From the NCBI GenBank assembly GCA_030706605.1, contig JAUZOE010000004.1, positions 124,001 to 188,000 of the forward strand: 64,000 bases of DNA, in the 5' to 3' direction. Both the position numbers and the translations under genes were made by a program. Positions 10,193-18,821 of the stretch are shown here, piece after piece; the first letter of the stretch is position 1, and the number at the start of each line of letters is the position of its first letter. The notes under the pieces were generated by a model, which was given only the letters and a program-made list of their open reading frames with translations, searched no databases and was not told the DNA's origin. The stretch comes from Bacteroidota bacterium. Lineage in GTDB: Bacteria > Bacteroidota > Bacteroidia > Chitinophagales > Chitinophagaceae.

Positions 10193-10264
10193 AATGATAC
10201 TATTTTAAATTAAAGTTTTACCTCTGAAACATGGCAAAGTATATAATAAAAGTTAATCCGGAAA

Positions 10265-10288
10265 ACGTTGCACATTCCTGTGCAATGT
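10265..10288 (-). terminator. Weak hairpin downstream of uvrA
   Basis: A ten-pair inverted repeat with one G-U pair (core TTGCACA / TGTGCAA, loop TTCC). Read on the minus strand it is followed by only four T. It lies between two convergent genes and could end uvrA transcription weakly. Confidence 0.35.
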
Positions 10289-10323
10289 ATACCCCTGAAA
10301 CCATAAAATTTTTAACTTTGTTA

Positions 10324-13239
10324 CTATGCTTTGTCTTTTTTTTGGTCTCTCAATTCATCTTTTAAAAATGCAGCAGTAAAACTTTTTTTATTTTCTGCTA
10401 ATAACTCCGGTGTTCCTTCAAATAAAATTCTTCCCCCGCCTTCTCCACCTTCAGGCCCCAGGTCAATAATATAATCTGCAATTTTTATGATGTCCATATT
10501 GTGTTCAATAACCAAAACCGTGTTTCCCCTGTCAACAAGTTTGTTTAATACATCCGCCAAGTGTTGAATATCCTGAAAATGAAGTCCGGTTGTTGGTTCA
10601 TCAAGAATATAAAAAGTTTTTCCTGTATCTCTTTTACTAAGTTCTGTAGAAAGCTTAACTCTTTGAGCTTCACCCCCGCTTAATGTTACTGCACTTTGAC
10701 CTAGAGTTATATAGCCAAGACCAACTTCTCGTAACACTTTTATTTTTCGATAGAGATAGGGAACATTTTTAAAAAAATCTACTGATTCATCTACCGTCAT
10801 CTCCAAAACATCACTAATAGATTTACCCTTGTACCTGATCTCAAGTGTTTCCCGGTTATACCGTTTTCCATTACATTTTTCACAATGAACATATACATCC
10901 GGTAAAAAATTCATTTCTATTACTCTCATTCCGCCGCCTTCACATACATCACACCTACCACTTTTTACATTAAATGAAAATCTTCCTGCTTTATATCCTC
11001 TTATTTTAGCTTCCGGAACAGATGCAAATAAGGTACGTATATCAGTAAAAAATCCACAATAAGTGGCTGGGTTACTCCTCGGTGTTCTGCCAATAGGTGA
11101 TTGGTCAATTTCTACTACTTTATCAATATTCTCCAGTCCTTTTACTTTTTTATAAGGCAGGGGCGTCATTTTACTCTTGTAAGCATGGATGCTTAAAATA
11201 GGGTAAAGAGTTTCGTTGATTAAAGTTGATTTACCACTCCCGCTTACACCTGTTACACTAATAAATTTTCCTAAAGGAAATTTTACATTTACATTTTTTA
11301 AATTATTCCCTGAGGCACCGCTTAACTCCAAAAACTGGCCATTACCATTTCTCCTTTCTAATGGAATTCCTATCTGTAATTTCCCATTCAAATAGGATGA
11401 AGTAACCGTATCAAGCTTTAAAAGGTCTTGAGGAATTCCACTGGCGACTACCTCTCCTCCATGTTTGCCTGCTTTTGGGCCTATATCAATCAGGTAATCA
11501 GCAGCCAGCATTATATCTTTATCATGCTCTACTACCAAAACACTATTTCCAATATCTCTTAAATTTTTTAAAGCTTTTATTAATTGGTGATTATCCCTTT
11601 GGTGAAGACCAATACTGGGTTCATCTAATATATAAGTAATCCCCTGGAGTTGGGAGCCTATCTGCGAAGCCAGCCTGATACGCTGAGATTCCCCACCGCT
11701 AAGACTTTTAGACGACCTGCTTAATGTAAGATACTTTAGCCCGACATCCAATAAGAATTGAATTCGTTCTTTTAATTCTTTTAATATATCTTTTGCAATA
11801 ATATTTTGTCTTTTATCTAACCGGCTTTCAATACCTTCAAACCAATTTAATAATTTATCTAAATCAAAATCGCTTAATTCTCCAATATTTTCCCCATCCA
11901 CTTTAAACCAAAGACTTTCTTTTTTTAGGCGTTTCCCTCCACACGAAGGGCAGGTTTTTAAAAGCATAAATTTTTCAACCCATGTTCTTAAAGCATCATT
12001 GGTAGTTGACGAACTAAACCAGCGTCGGATCATATTTACCACTCCTTCATATTCTCCGGTTGCATTAATGGTTTCTTCTTCTACATCCATTGCTACTTCC
12101 ATTACTTGTGCATTGTCATCACCATTTTCTTTTCCTATATCTTCTTTACCATATAAAAGAATGTTTAATACCGCCGCCGGGAGATTAGCAATGGGTTTAT
12201 CAAGACTAAATTTATGTTTCCTGGCAAGTTGCTGTACCTGCTTAAAAACAAATGCTTCCCTCTCTTCTCCAAGGGGAGCAATACCCCCTTCATTAATACT
12301 TAATTTTTTATCTGGAATAATAGCTTCTGGATTTACCTGGTAAACATTTCCGAGTCCTTTACAAACTGGGCAAGCTCCATAAGGCGAATTAAATGAAAAT
12401 GCGTTGGGTGATGGTTCTTCATAACTAATGCCGGTGTCTTCGCACATAAGCTGTCGGCTATACTGAATCTGTTCATTATTCCTGTTCAGAACTAAGAAAA
12501 GTAACCCATTCCCTATCTGCAAACCTTTTTGCACGCTTTCACTCAGCCTTACTCTTTGTTCTATGTTAGCCACTAATCTGTCTATTACCAATTCAATATT
12601 ATGAATTTTATAACGGTCGACCTGCATCTTTGCCACCAGGTCTTTTATTTCTCCATCAATTCTTACTTTCAAAAACCCTTTTTTTCTTACATCTTCAAAT
12701 AATTCGCGATAATGACCTTTTCTTCCTCGAACAAGTGGAGCCAGAAGACTTATTTTTTCGCCCGGAAACTTCAACAATATATTTTCCACAATTTCTTCTT
12801 CGCTCCATTTCACCATTTTTTTCTCGGTATTGTAACTGAAAGCCTCCCCTATACGGGCAAAAAGCAAGCGCAAAAAGTCATATACTTCTGTAACAGTTCC
12901 CACAGTACTCCGGGGATTTTTATTGGTGGTCTTTTGTTCAATGGATATAACAGGAGAAAGTCCCGTTATTTTATCCACATCCGGTCTTTCCATATCCCCC
13001 ATAAATTGTCGGGAATAGGCAGAAAAACTTTCCATATAACGGCGCTGGCCTTCTGCAAAGATGGTATCAAATGCAAGGGAAGATTTGCCACTACCACTAA
13101 TACCGGTTATTACCACTAACTGATTTTTGGGTATAGAAATATCTATATTCTTCAGGTTATGTTCTCTTGCCCCAAAGACTTCAATAAATCCATTTTCTAT
13201 GATAATATCAACTGATTTTTGCTGCTTTGATTTCGCCAT
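10324..13239 (-). CDS. uvrA: UvrABC excinuclease subunit A
   Basis: UvrA is the damage-recognising ATPase of nucleotide excision repair and loads UvrB. Two ABC ATPase halves are seen. Each has a Walker A (GISGSGKSSL and GVSGSGKSTL) and a signature (LSGGESQR and LSGGEAQR). The zinc-binding CxxC pairs CPVC/CPSC and CDVC/CEKC are intact. The length is about 971 residues from the start chosen here. A start 24 bases upstream at 13263 is open, but a TAnnTTTG -7 box lies between the two ATGs, so MAKSKQQKS is preferred. uvrC lies on the same strand at 18.8 kb, in a separate transcription unit. Confidence 0.97.
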   Translation of the reverse strand: MAKSKQQKSVDIIIENGFIEVFGAREHNLKNIDISIPKNQLVVITGISGSGKSSLAFDTIFAEGQRRYMESFSAYSRQFMGDMERPDVDKITGLSPVISIEQKTTNKNPRSTVGTVTEVYDFLRLLFARIGEAFSYNTEKKMVKWSEEEIVENILLKFPGEKISLLAPLVRGRKGHYRELFEDVRKKGFLKVRIDGEIKDLVAKMQVDRYKIHNIELVIDRLVANIEQRVRLSESVQKGLQIGNGLLFLVLNRNNEQIQYSRQLMCEDTGISYEEPSPNAFSFNSPYGACPVCKGLGNVYQVNPEAIIPDKKLSINEGGIAPLGEEREAFVFKQVQQLARKHKFSLDKPIANLPAAVLNILLYGKEDIGKENGDDNAQVMEVAMDVEEETINATGEYEGVVNMIRRWFSSSTTNDALRTWVEKFMLLKTCPSCGGKRLKKESLWFKVDGENIGELSDFDLDKLLNWFEGIESRLDKRQNIIAKDILKELKERIQFLLDVGLKYLTLSRSSKSLSGGESQRIRLASQIGSQLQGITYILDEPSIGLHQRDNHQLIKALKNLRDIGNSVLVVEHDKDIMLAADYLIDIGPKAGKHGGEVVASGIPQDLLKLDTVTSSYLNGKLQIGIPLERRNGNGQFLELSGASGNNLKNVNVKFPLGKFISVTGVSGSGKSTLINETLYPILSIHAYKSKMTPLPYKKVKGLENIDKVVEIDQSPIGRTPRSNPATYCGFFTDIRTLFASVPEAKIRGYKAGRFSFNVKSGRCDVCEGGGMRVIEMNFLPDVYVHCEKCNGKRYNRETLEIRYKGKSISDVLEMTVDESVDFFKNVPYLYRKIKVLREVGLGYITLGQSAVTLSGGEAQRVKLSTELSKRDTGKTFYILDEPTTGLHFQDIQHLADVLNKLVDRGNTVLVIEHNMDIIKIADYIIDLGPEGGEGGGRILFEGTPELLAENKKSFTAAFLKDELRDQKKDKA

Positions 13240-13251
13240 AATTAAGAATTG

Positions 13252-13259
13252 CAAATTTA
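13252..13259 (-). promoter_or_regulatory. -7 promoter box of uvrA
   Basis: TAAATTTG read on the minus strand, ending 12 bases before the preferred ATG at 13239. It lies downstream of the alternative ATG at 13263 and so decides the start. Confidence 0.5.
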
Positions 13260-13345
13260 GCATTTAATCAATGCCCGCAGAAAAGTTAGCAAATCATTAT
13301 AGAAAGTAATAAAACATCTTAACCACAGAAATAATCTGAAAAACC

Positions 13346-13373
13346 ATGAATATTATCATAATATAATATTCAT
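13346..13373. repeat. Perfect 11-bp inverted repeat upstream of gldK
   Basis: ATGAATATTAT and its exact complement ATAATATTCAT are separated by six bases. There is no T tract, so it is not an intrinsic terminator. It lies about 350 bases before the gldK promoter and 110 bases from uvrA. An operator or a chance AT-rich palindrome are both possible. Confidence 0.5.
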
Positions 13374-13726
13374 AAAAATTTAAATACCTTCATGGATTGA
13401 CTTGAACTCTTTAGAAAGATGGCTTAAAAATGAGAACAATATTTTAAGCAAAATTAAGACTGGAATGGCTTTTGTGAAACAAAGTTTATATTATTTTAAC
13501 GCAATTTCAGGAATTTTAATTTTATAATTTGGCTTTTATAAAATGTTTTTTCGTAGTTTTATTTTTCATTTTACTCAACCCTATCATTATTCTTTTATAA
13601 AGCTAATTCTGAATATTTGACACTTCTTTACAATAATTAAAATATTTGCTCGTTTGATAATGATAATAATCGCTTTTTTTTAAAGGAAGGCGAGAAGAAC
13701 GAAATATTTTTTTTAAAATAAATTAT

Positions 13727-13734
13727 TATTTTTG
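13727..13734 (+). promoter_or_regulatory. -7 promoter box of gldK
   Basis: TATTTTTG fits TAnnTTTG and ends 24 bases before the gldK ATG at 13759. It overlaps a possible in-frame TTG at 13732, which therefore cannot be the start. Confidence 0.5.
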
Positions 13735-13758
13735 TCCTTACCCTCAAAGTTAAAAACA

Positions 13759-15045
13759 ATGAAGAACAAGTTGTTCACTGCTGTAGCTGTATTAGCTATC
13801 ATCACATCCGGTTGTGGCAAATTCGGAAAATCCAAAGGCCTTCCTAATGATGGACAGGTACACGGGATAGCCCCTACGGGTAAATATATTTTACCCAAAC
13901 CGCCGGGCATGGTTTACATTCCACCAGGCACCTTTCACATGGGGCCAAGCGATGAGGATGTGAACTATGCTTTTACTGCAAGAAACAAACAGGTTTCTAT
14001 CAGTGGATTTTGGATGGATGCTACTGAAATTACCAATAATGAATATCGCCAATTTACCAAATGGGTTACGGATTCTATTGCCGGTAAACTATTGGGATAT
14101 GTAAAACAAGGACCTGATGGTAACGAATATCTTGATTGGAAAAAAGTGGCCACCATTAAATGGAATGACAAAGCTACTATTGAAAAAATAGATGCAATGA
14201 TAGTAACTCCTGATAACAGAATTTTTGGCAGAAAAGAAATAGATCCTTTGAAAGTTGTATATCATTCAGAAGTATTTGATTTTAAAGAAGCAGCTAAACG
14301 TGAAAATGCAAATGTTCCCAGGGGTAAGTTTATTACAAGATATGATATCCCGATTTATCCGGATACTTTGTGCTGGGTAAGAGATTTTACTTACTCCTAT
14401 AACGAGCCAATGGCAAAAGAATATTTTAGTCATCCGGCATTTGGTAATTACCCGGTAGTTGGTGTCAACTGGAAACAAGCAACCGCATTTTGTGAATGGA
14501 GAACACAATATTTAAACTCCTATTTAAGTGATAGGAACAGGGCAACAGAATCTCCATTCCGTTTACCTACCGAAGCCGAGTGGGAATATGCTGCAAGAGG
14601 TGGAAGATCTCAATCTCCATACCCATGGGGTGGCCCTTATCTTAGAAACAGGAAAGGTTGTTTACTAGCCAATTTCAAACCAGGCCGTGGAAATTATCCT
14701 GAAGATGGCGGTTTCTATACCGTTCGTGCTGATGCTTATTGGCCTAATGATTTTGGCTTATACAACATGGCGGGGAATGTATCAGAATGGACATCATCCT
14801 TATATTATGAAGGCGGCTATAATTTCCAACATGATATGAATCCTGATATTCGTTGGAATGCGAAAGATCAGGATCCTCCGCGCATGAAACGTAAAGTAAT
14901 ACGTGGCGGAAGTTGGAAAGATGTTGGATACTTTTTACAGGTAAGTACACGTGATTATGAATACCAGGATACATCAAAATCCTATATTGGTTTCCGTTGC
15001 GTAATAGATTTACCACCAGCTTCAAGTAAAAAAGGTAAAAAATAA
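13759..15045 (+). CDS. gldK: Gliding motility lipoprotein GldK
   Basis: GldK (PorK) is an outer-membrane lipoprotein that forms a periplasmic ring with GldN in the type IX secretion/gliding machine. The ATG at 13759 gives a lipoprotein signal with Cys19 (ITSGCGK). The rest has the formylglycine-generating-enzyme-like fold common to GldK: PGMVYIPPGTFHMG, FWMDATEITNNEY, RLPTEAEWEYAARGG, GNVSEWT and RGGSWKD. The 428 residues are a normal length. It heads the gldKLMN cluster. An in-frame TTG 27 bases upstream is excluded by the promoter box. Confidence 0.95.
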   Translation: MKNKLFTAVAVLAIITSGCGKFGKSKGLPNDGQVHGIAPTGKYILPKPPGMVYIPPGTFHMGPSDEDVNYAFTARNKQVSISGFWMDATEITNNEYRQFTKWVTDSIAGKLLGYVKQGPDGNEYLDWKKVATIKWNDKATIEKIDAMIVTPDNRIFGRKEIDPLKVVYHSEVFDFKEAAKRENANVPRGKFITRYDIPIYPDTLCWVRDFTYSYNEPMAKEYFSHPAFGNYPVVGVNWKQATAFCEWRTQYLNSYLSDRNRATESPFRLPTEAEWEYAARGGRSQSPYPWGGPYLRNRKGCLLANFKPGRGNYPEDGGFYTVRADAYWPNDFGLYNMAGNVSEWTSSLYYEGGYNFQHDMNPDIRWNAKDQDPPRMKRKVIRGGSWKDVGYFLQVSTRDYEYQDTSKSYIGFRCVIDLPPASSKKGKK

Positions 15046-15089
15046 TAGTACTCCTCCAAAATAAAAATAACTACATAGAAAATAATTTT

Positions 15090-15159
15090 AGCTAAAAATC
15101 TTACTGCCTGTATTAATTAATTATTAATATGGGCATTTTATTGCCCCAAGCTAAAAATC
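15090..15159. repeat. Direct repeat pair in the gldK-gldL gap
   Basis: AGCTAAAAATC occurs at 15090-15100 and again at 15149-15159. Between them is a short hairpin (GGGCA at 15131-15135 and TGCCC at 15142-15146) without a T tract. The hairpin could modulate transcription between gldK and gldL but is too weak for a firm terminator call. Confidence 0.4.
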
Positions 15160-15167
15160 AAAAAATC

Positions 15168-15188
15168 AAAATCTAAAATCTAAAATCT
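15168..15188 (+). repeat. Three tandem heptamers before gldL
   Basis: Three perfect copies of AAAATCT end eight bases before the gldL ATG. They make an unstructured A-rich leader, which in this phylum can aid ribosome binding in place of a Shine-Dalgarno site. Confidence 0.5.
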
Positions 15189-15196
15189 AAACTATC

Positions 15197-15955
15197 ATGG
15201 CCAAACCAAAAAGAACTTTTTTAACGCTTGTAGATGTATTAGTAAGTGCTGGAGCTGCTGTAGTAATTTTCGCTGCATGGGCCAAACTAACTCACCAGTT
15301 TTTTGCCGATTCTATGCTTACTATTGGTATGTGGACAGAAACTGCCATCTTCCTGGTATACGCTTGTATTGAATGGGTAAAGCCCCAGCCAAAACATGAG
15401 CATGCGCCTGTTGCACAAAGCCCGGAAGGTAACCAGGCTTTGCACGCAATGGAACAAATGTTAAAAGAAGCAGACATTACGCCTGCAAATATGAAAAGAC
15501 TTGGTGATAATTTCCAGAAATTGGGAACTACTGTATCCCAAATAGGAGAAGTAGGAGATGTGGTAAAATCAACCGGCGATTTCTCTGCAAAAACCAAGGA
15601 AGCCACCAATGCACTTGGTTTAATGAAAGATGCTTATGTAAATTCTGCAAATACCATGAGCAACTTTAACTCAGCAGCAGACAGTGCCAAAGGCTTTCAC
15701 GAACAGGTTCAGGTGCTTACCAAAAACCTCGGGTCGCTCAATACTATTTATGAATTAGAATTGACCGAAAGTAACAATCACCTTAAAGCTTTAAACAATT
15801 TCTATGGTAAAATGGCCCAGGCAAGTGAAGTAATGGTATCAAGTGTAGAAGATGCTCAATCAACAAAAGAACAAATAAGTATATTATCAAATAATCTTGG
15901 CAAGCTAAATCAAGTATATGGAAACATGTTGAGTGCAATGCAAGGAAGACAATAA
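15197..15955 (+). CDS. gldL: Gliding motility protein GldL
   Basis: GldL (PorL) is the inner-membrane stator-like subunit that, with GldM, forms the proton-driven motor of type IX secretion and gliding. The N-terminus has two transmembrane helices (about residues 10-28 and 39-58). The first contains LVDVLVSAGAAVVIFAAW, typical of the family, and the second ends with the conserved acidic CIEW. The remaining 190 residues form a cytoplasmic helical region. The length of 252 is normal. It is followed by gldM after 48 bases. Confidence 0.95.
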   Translation: MAKPKRTFLTLVDVLVSAGAAVVIFAAWAKLTHQFFADSMLTIGMWTETAIFLVYACIEWVKPQPKHEHAPVAQSPEGNQALHAMEQMLKEADITPANMKRLGDNFQKLGTTVSQIGEVGDVVKSTGDFSAKTKEATNALGLMKDAYVNSANTMSNFNSAADSAKGFHEQVQVLTKNLGSLNTIYELELTESNNHLKALNNFYGKMAQASEVMVSSVEDAQSTKEQISILSNNLGKLNQVYGNMLSAMQGRQ

Positions 15956-16003
15956 TAATCGAAAAATCCAAATTCTAAAAACTAACAGTAAATTTAAAAT
16001 ATC

Positions 16004-17539
16004 ATGGCATTACCCAGAGAACCACGGCAAAAGATGATCAACGTCATGTACCTGGTACTTACAGCTATCCTCGCCCTGAATGTATCTAATGAGGTAATTA
16101 ATGCATTTAAAGTTGTAGATAAAAGTTTAATAACTTCCAACGAAAACATTACTACTTCTAATGAAACTCTTTATAAATCACTTGAAGCAAAACTCAATGA
16201 CCCTCAGTCTGAAGAAAAAGCTAAAATTTGGGAGCCAAAAGCAATGTTGGCAAAGAATTATTCTGCAGAGATGATGACTTATATCGACAGTTTGAAATTA
16301 GCTTTAAAAAAAGCAGCCGATCTTAGAATGAGGTGGGATGAAATCAAAAAAGACAGTGTTGAAGATTATAGAGAAGATAACCTGGATGCTTCTACAAGAT
16401 TATTTGAAACAAAAGGCGAAGGGGAAAAACTTGAAGCACGGCTAAAACAATACAAGCTGGATATGCTTGCTATTGACCCAACAATCAAAGCACAATTTGA
16501 AACAAATTTTCCGGTAAATACAGTTCCGCCTATTTCACAGGATGGAAAGAAAAAAGATTTTACACAGTCATTTTTTCACATGACACCTACTGTAGCTGCG
16601 TTAACTATGCTCAGTAAGTTTCAAAATAACATTAAGAATTCCGAAAGTGAGATTGTTACTTATTGTCATAGCCAAATTGGAGCTGTAAAAGTTATTTATG
16701 ATCAATTTGTTCCACTTGTTAGTCAGTCATCTAATTATGTGATGCCTGGACAAACCATCACAGTAAGTGCAGGAGTTGGTGCATTTAATTCGCAGGCTAC
16801 TCCTACTGTTAGTATTAATGGCCAAACTGTTAATGCCTCAAAAGGTTATGGGGAAACAACCATTACTGCATCAGGAGCAGGAGCCCACAGCGTCCCGATT
16901 CATATTACCTATTTGGACCAAAATAAAGTTCAGAAAACCCTGGACACAAAAATTGATTATGTTGTAGGAACACCGGGAGGCGCAGCTGTAATGCTTGATA
17001 AAATGAATGTATTCTATATTGGCGTTGATAATCCGGTAACTATTTCTTCTGGTACAGGTTGGGATAAAACACATGTCTCTATTACCTCTGGAAGTTTGAA
17101 ACCCGCAGGAGGCCCTGGTAAATATACCGTTAAAGTTAGTGAAATTGGTAAAACAACTATTAATGTAAATGCTGATGGCAAAAACAGTTCTTATGATTTC
17201 AGGATAAAAAGGATTCCTGATCCTATAATAAAAGTAGGACCAAGCAGCGGTGGCAGAATTCAATCAGTTGTATTTAAAAATCAGAGTTTTGCCAGAGCAG
17301 ATCTTGAAAACTTTGATTTTGACGCAAGATTTAATATTGTAAGTGCTACTTTGTATTTTTCGGGAGCCAATTTTCCTAATGTACAGGAAGGACATATTAC
17401 CGGTGGTACTTTGGCTCCTGTTCAGGGACAATTAGCAAAATGTATTCCCGGAACTTCAGTAACTTTCGACAATGTAAAGGTGCAAGGACCCGATGGTGTA
17501 GTAAGAAGCATTCCAGGACCTGGGTTTATATTATACTAA
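16004..17539 (+). CDS. gldM: Gliding motility protein GldM
   Basis: GldM (PorM) crosses the inner membrane once and extends through the periplasm to the GldK/GldN ring, carrying motor energy to the type IX secretion machine. The N-terminus MALPREPRQKMINVMYLVLTA, with a single membrane helix at about 10-28, is diagnostic. A helical bundle (30-220) and repeated beta domains (VSAGVGAFNSQATPTVSING onward) follow. The length of 511 matches the family. It is spaced 19 bases from gldN. Confidence 0.96.
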   Translation: MALPREPRQKMINVMYLVLTAILALNVSNEVINAFKVVDKSLITSNENITTSNETLYKSLEAKLNDPQSEEKAKIWEPKAMLAKNYSAEMMTYIDSLKLALKKAADLRMRWDEIKKDSVEDYREDNLDASTRLFETKGEGEKLEARLKQYKLDMLAIDPTIKAQFETNFPVNTVPPISQDGKKKDFTQSFFHMTPTVAALTMLSKFQNNIKNSESEIVTYCHSQIGAVKVIYDQFVPLVSQSSNYVMPGQTITVSAGVGAFNSQATPTVSINGQTVNASKGYGETTITASGAGAHSVPIHITYLDQNKVQKTLDTKIDYVVGTPGGAAVMLDKMNVFYIGVDNPVTISSGTGWDKTHVSITSGSLKPAGGPGKYTVKVSEIGKTTINVNADGKNSSYDFRIKRIPDPIIKVGPSSGGRIQSVVFKNQSFARADLENFDFDARFNIVSATLYFSGANFPNVQEGHITGGTLAPVQGQLAKCIPGTSVTFDNVKVQGPDGVVRSIPGPGFILY

Positions 17540-17558
17540 AGAATAAATTAAAATAGCT

Positions 17559-18593
17559 ATGAAAACAATTATTGCAAAATTTTTGGTGGTTGTTATTTGC
17601 TTTGGGGTATTGGGAAATGCAGCAAATGCGCAAACAAAGAAAAAACGTTCAGTAAAAAAACGTACTACTGCAAAAAAGACAACTAATGCGCAGACAAAAG
17701 CAAATATTAACCCGACAGATACCGCTATGGTAATAGCACCTACTCCGCCACCGCCGCTTGTGGATAGTCTTCCTATGCAGACTGTAAAAAAGTCATTACG
17801 TAATGATGCTGCCATAGAGCGTAACCTTGTAAAGGACAGAACACCACTTCCATATGAAAATCTCCGTGAAGATGATGCGATTTACCGACAGAAACTATGG
17901 CTGGAAATTGATACCCGAGAGAAGATTAATCTTCCTTTTAGATATTCAGCGAATGAAGACAACGGTAATCAACGTTTTATTTCTATCTTATTCAAAGCCA
18001 TACAAGATGGCCCGGATAATGGCGGTGTTACTGCTTTCAGCGCTGTTGACGATAGATTTACTACTCCCATGACTGTTGCCGAAGTTGCAAAAGTGGTATC
18101 TGGAGGAACTGTGGAAGTGCCAATTACTGATTCTTTAGGAAATGTCACTTCTTATAAAACAGTTACAGCAGAAGTAAACCTGGATTCGTTTTATAAATTC
18201 AGAATAAAAGAAGAGGTAATTTTTGATAAGGAAAGCTCAAGATTATTCTTTAGAATTTTGGGGATAGCTCCTTTAAAAAGAGTGATCACTTCAGCGGGTG
18301 TTGATCTCGGAGAAACAGAACTTTTTTGGGTCTATTACCCTGACATGCGTCCTATTTTTGCTAAATATGAAGTTTATAACGGGAAAAATTATGGTGCCAG
18401 GATGAGTTGGGAAGAGCTTTTTGAAAGCAGGATGTTTCATGGCCGCATTATCAAGAGCACATTAGACAATCCATATGATCAATATTTAAACCAGGAAACA
18501 GGACTGAAACAAAGTCCTATGCTACAACTATTACAAGGCGAAAAAATTAAAAATAAAATATTTAACTATGAACAGAATTTGTGGAGCTACTAA
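17559..18593 (+). CDS. gldN: Gliding motility protein GldN
   Basis: GldN (PorN) is the periplasmic ring partner of GldK in type IX secretion. The 344-residue product has a signal peptide ending NANAQ near residue 24, followed by a lysine-rich linker. The conserved domain includes YENLREDDAIYRQKLW, LFWVYYPDMRPIFAKYEVY and SWEELFESRMFHGRI, all characteristic. It ends the gldKLMN cluster and is followed by a strong terminator. No gldO paralogue follows. Confidence 0.95.
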   Translation: MKTIIAKFLVVVICFGVLGNAANAQTKKKRSVKKRTTAKKTTNAQTKANINPTDTAMVIAPTPPPPLVDSLPMQTVKKSLRNDAAIERNLVKDRTPLPYENLREDDAIYRQKLWLEIDTREKINLPFRYSANEDNGNQRFISILFKAIQDGPDNGGVTAFSAVDDRFTTPMTVAEVAKVVSGGTVEVPITDSLGNVTSYKTVTAEVNLDSFYKFRIKEEVIFDKESSRLFFRILGIAPLKRVITSAGVDLGETELFWVYYPDMRPIFAKYEVYNGKNYGARMSWEELFESRMFHGRIIKSTLDNPYDQYLNQETGLKQSPMLQLLQGEKIKNKIFNYEQNLWSY

Positions 18594-18620
18594 TTCAATT
18601 TCAAAAAATTAAAAATATAA

Positions 18621-18648
18621 AAAAGGGAAGCAAATGCTTCCCTTTTTT
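18621..18648 (+). terminator. Rho-independent terminator after gldN
   Basis: Eleven-pair stem (AAAAGGGAAGC / GCTTCCCTTTT, loop AAAT) running into a tract of six T, 28 bases after the gldN stop codon. Confidence 0.9.
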
Positions 18649-18716
18649 ATTTACTGTATTCTTTTTAGGTATTTAAAAATTCCAAAAAATGTTACCAATG
18701 GTTAGTTTATTTTCTC

Positions 18717-18724
18717 TATATTTG
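18717..18724 (+). promoter_or_regulatory. Orphan -7 promoter box
   Basis: TATATTTG fits TAnnTTTG and lies after the gldN terminator with no gene downstream on this strand. It could start the short transcript ending at the hairpin 18758-18788. Confidence 0.35.
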
Positions 18725-18728
18725 CCAT

Positions 18729-18788
18729 GGTTTTTCATAGGATATTGGATTTTAAACGGGGCTGGATATCAATCCGGGCCCCTTTTTT
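18729..18788 (+). ncRNA. Candidate small RNA between gldN and uvrC
   Basis: About 60 bases bounded by an orphan -7 box and a GC-rich terminator hairpin. The space is otherwise empty because the next gene, uvrC, is convergent. No known RNA family is recognised. The call rests only on promoter-plus-terminator architecture and could be a chance box next to a second gldN terminator. Confidence 0.3.
18758..18788 (+). terminator. GC-rich terminator hairpin
   Basis: GGGGCTGGAT pairs with ATCCGGGCCCC with one bulged base around loop ATCA, followed by six T. It lies 110 bases beyond the first gldN terminator. Confidence 0.7.
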
Positions 18789-18821
18789 ATTATAATTAAT
18801 CTCTCCCTAAATTGAATATTT

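Larger units (their letters stand above)
13240..13758. other. 519-bp divergent intergenic region, uvrA/gldK
   Basis: Very AT-rich non-coding region between the divergent uvrA and gldK genes. It holds the uvrA -7 box at one end, the gldK -7 box at the other, and a perfect AT-rich inverted repeat at 13346-13373. No small gene or RNA gene was recognised in the rest. Confidence 0.6.

Noticed and set aside
13240-13263. Upstream ATG of uvrA adding eight residues
   Set aside because: The TAAATTTG promoter box lies between this ATG and the next, so the shorter start is better supported.
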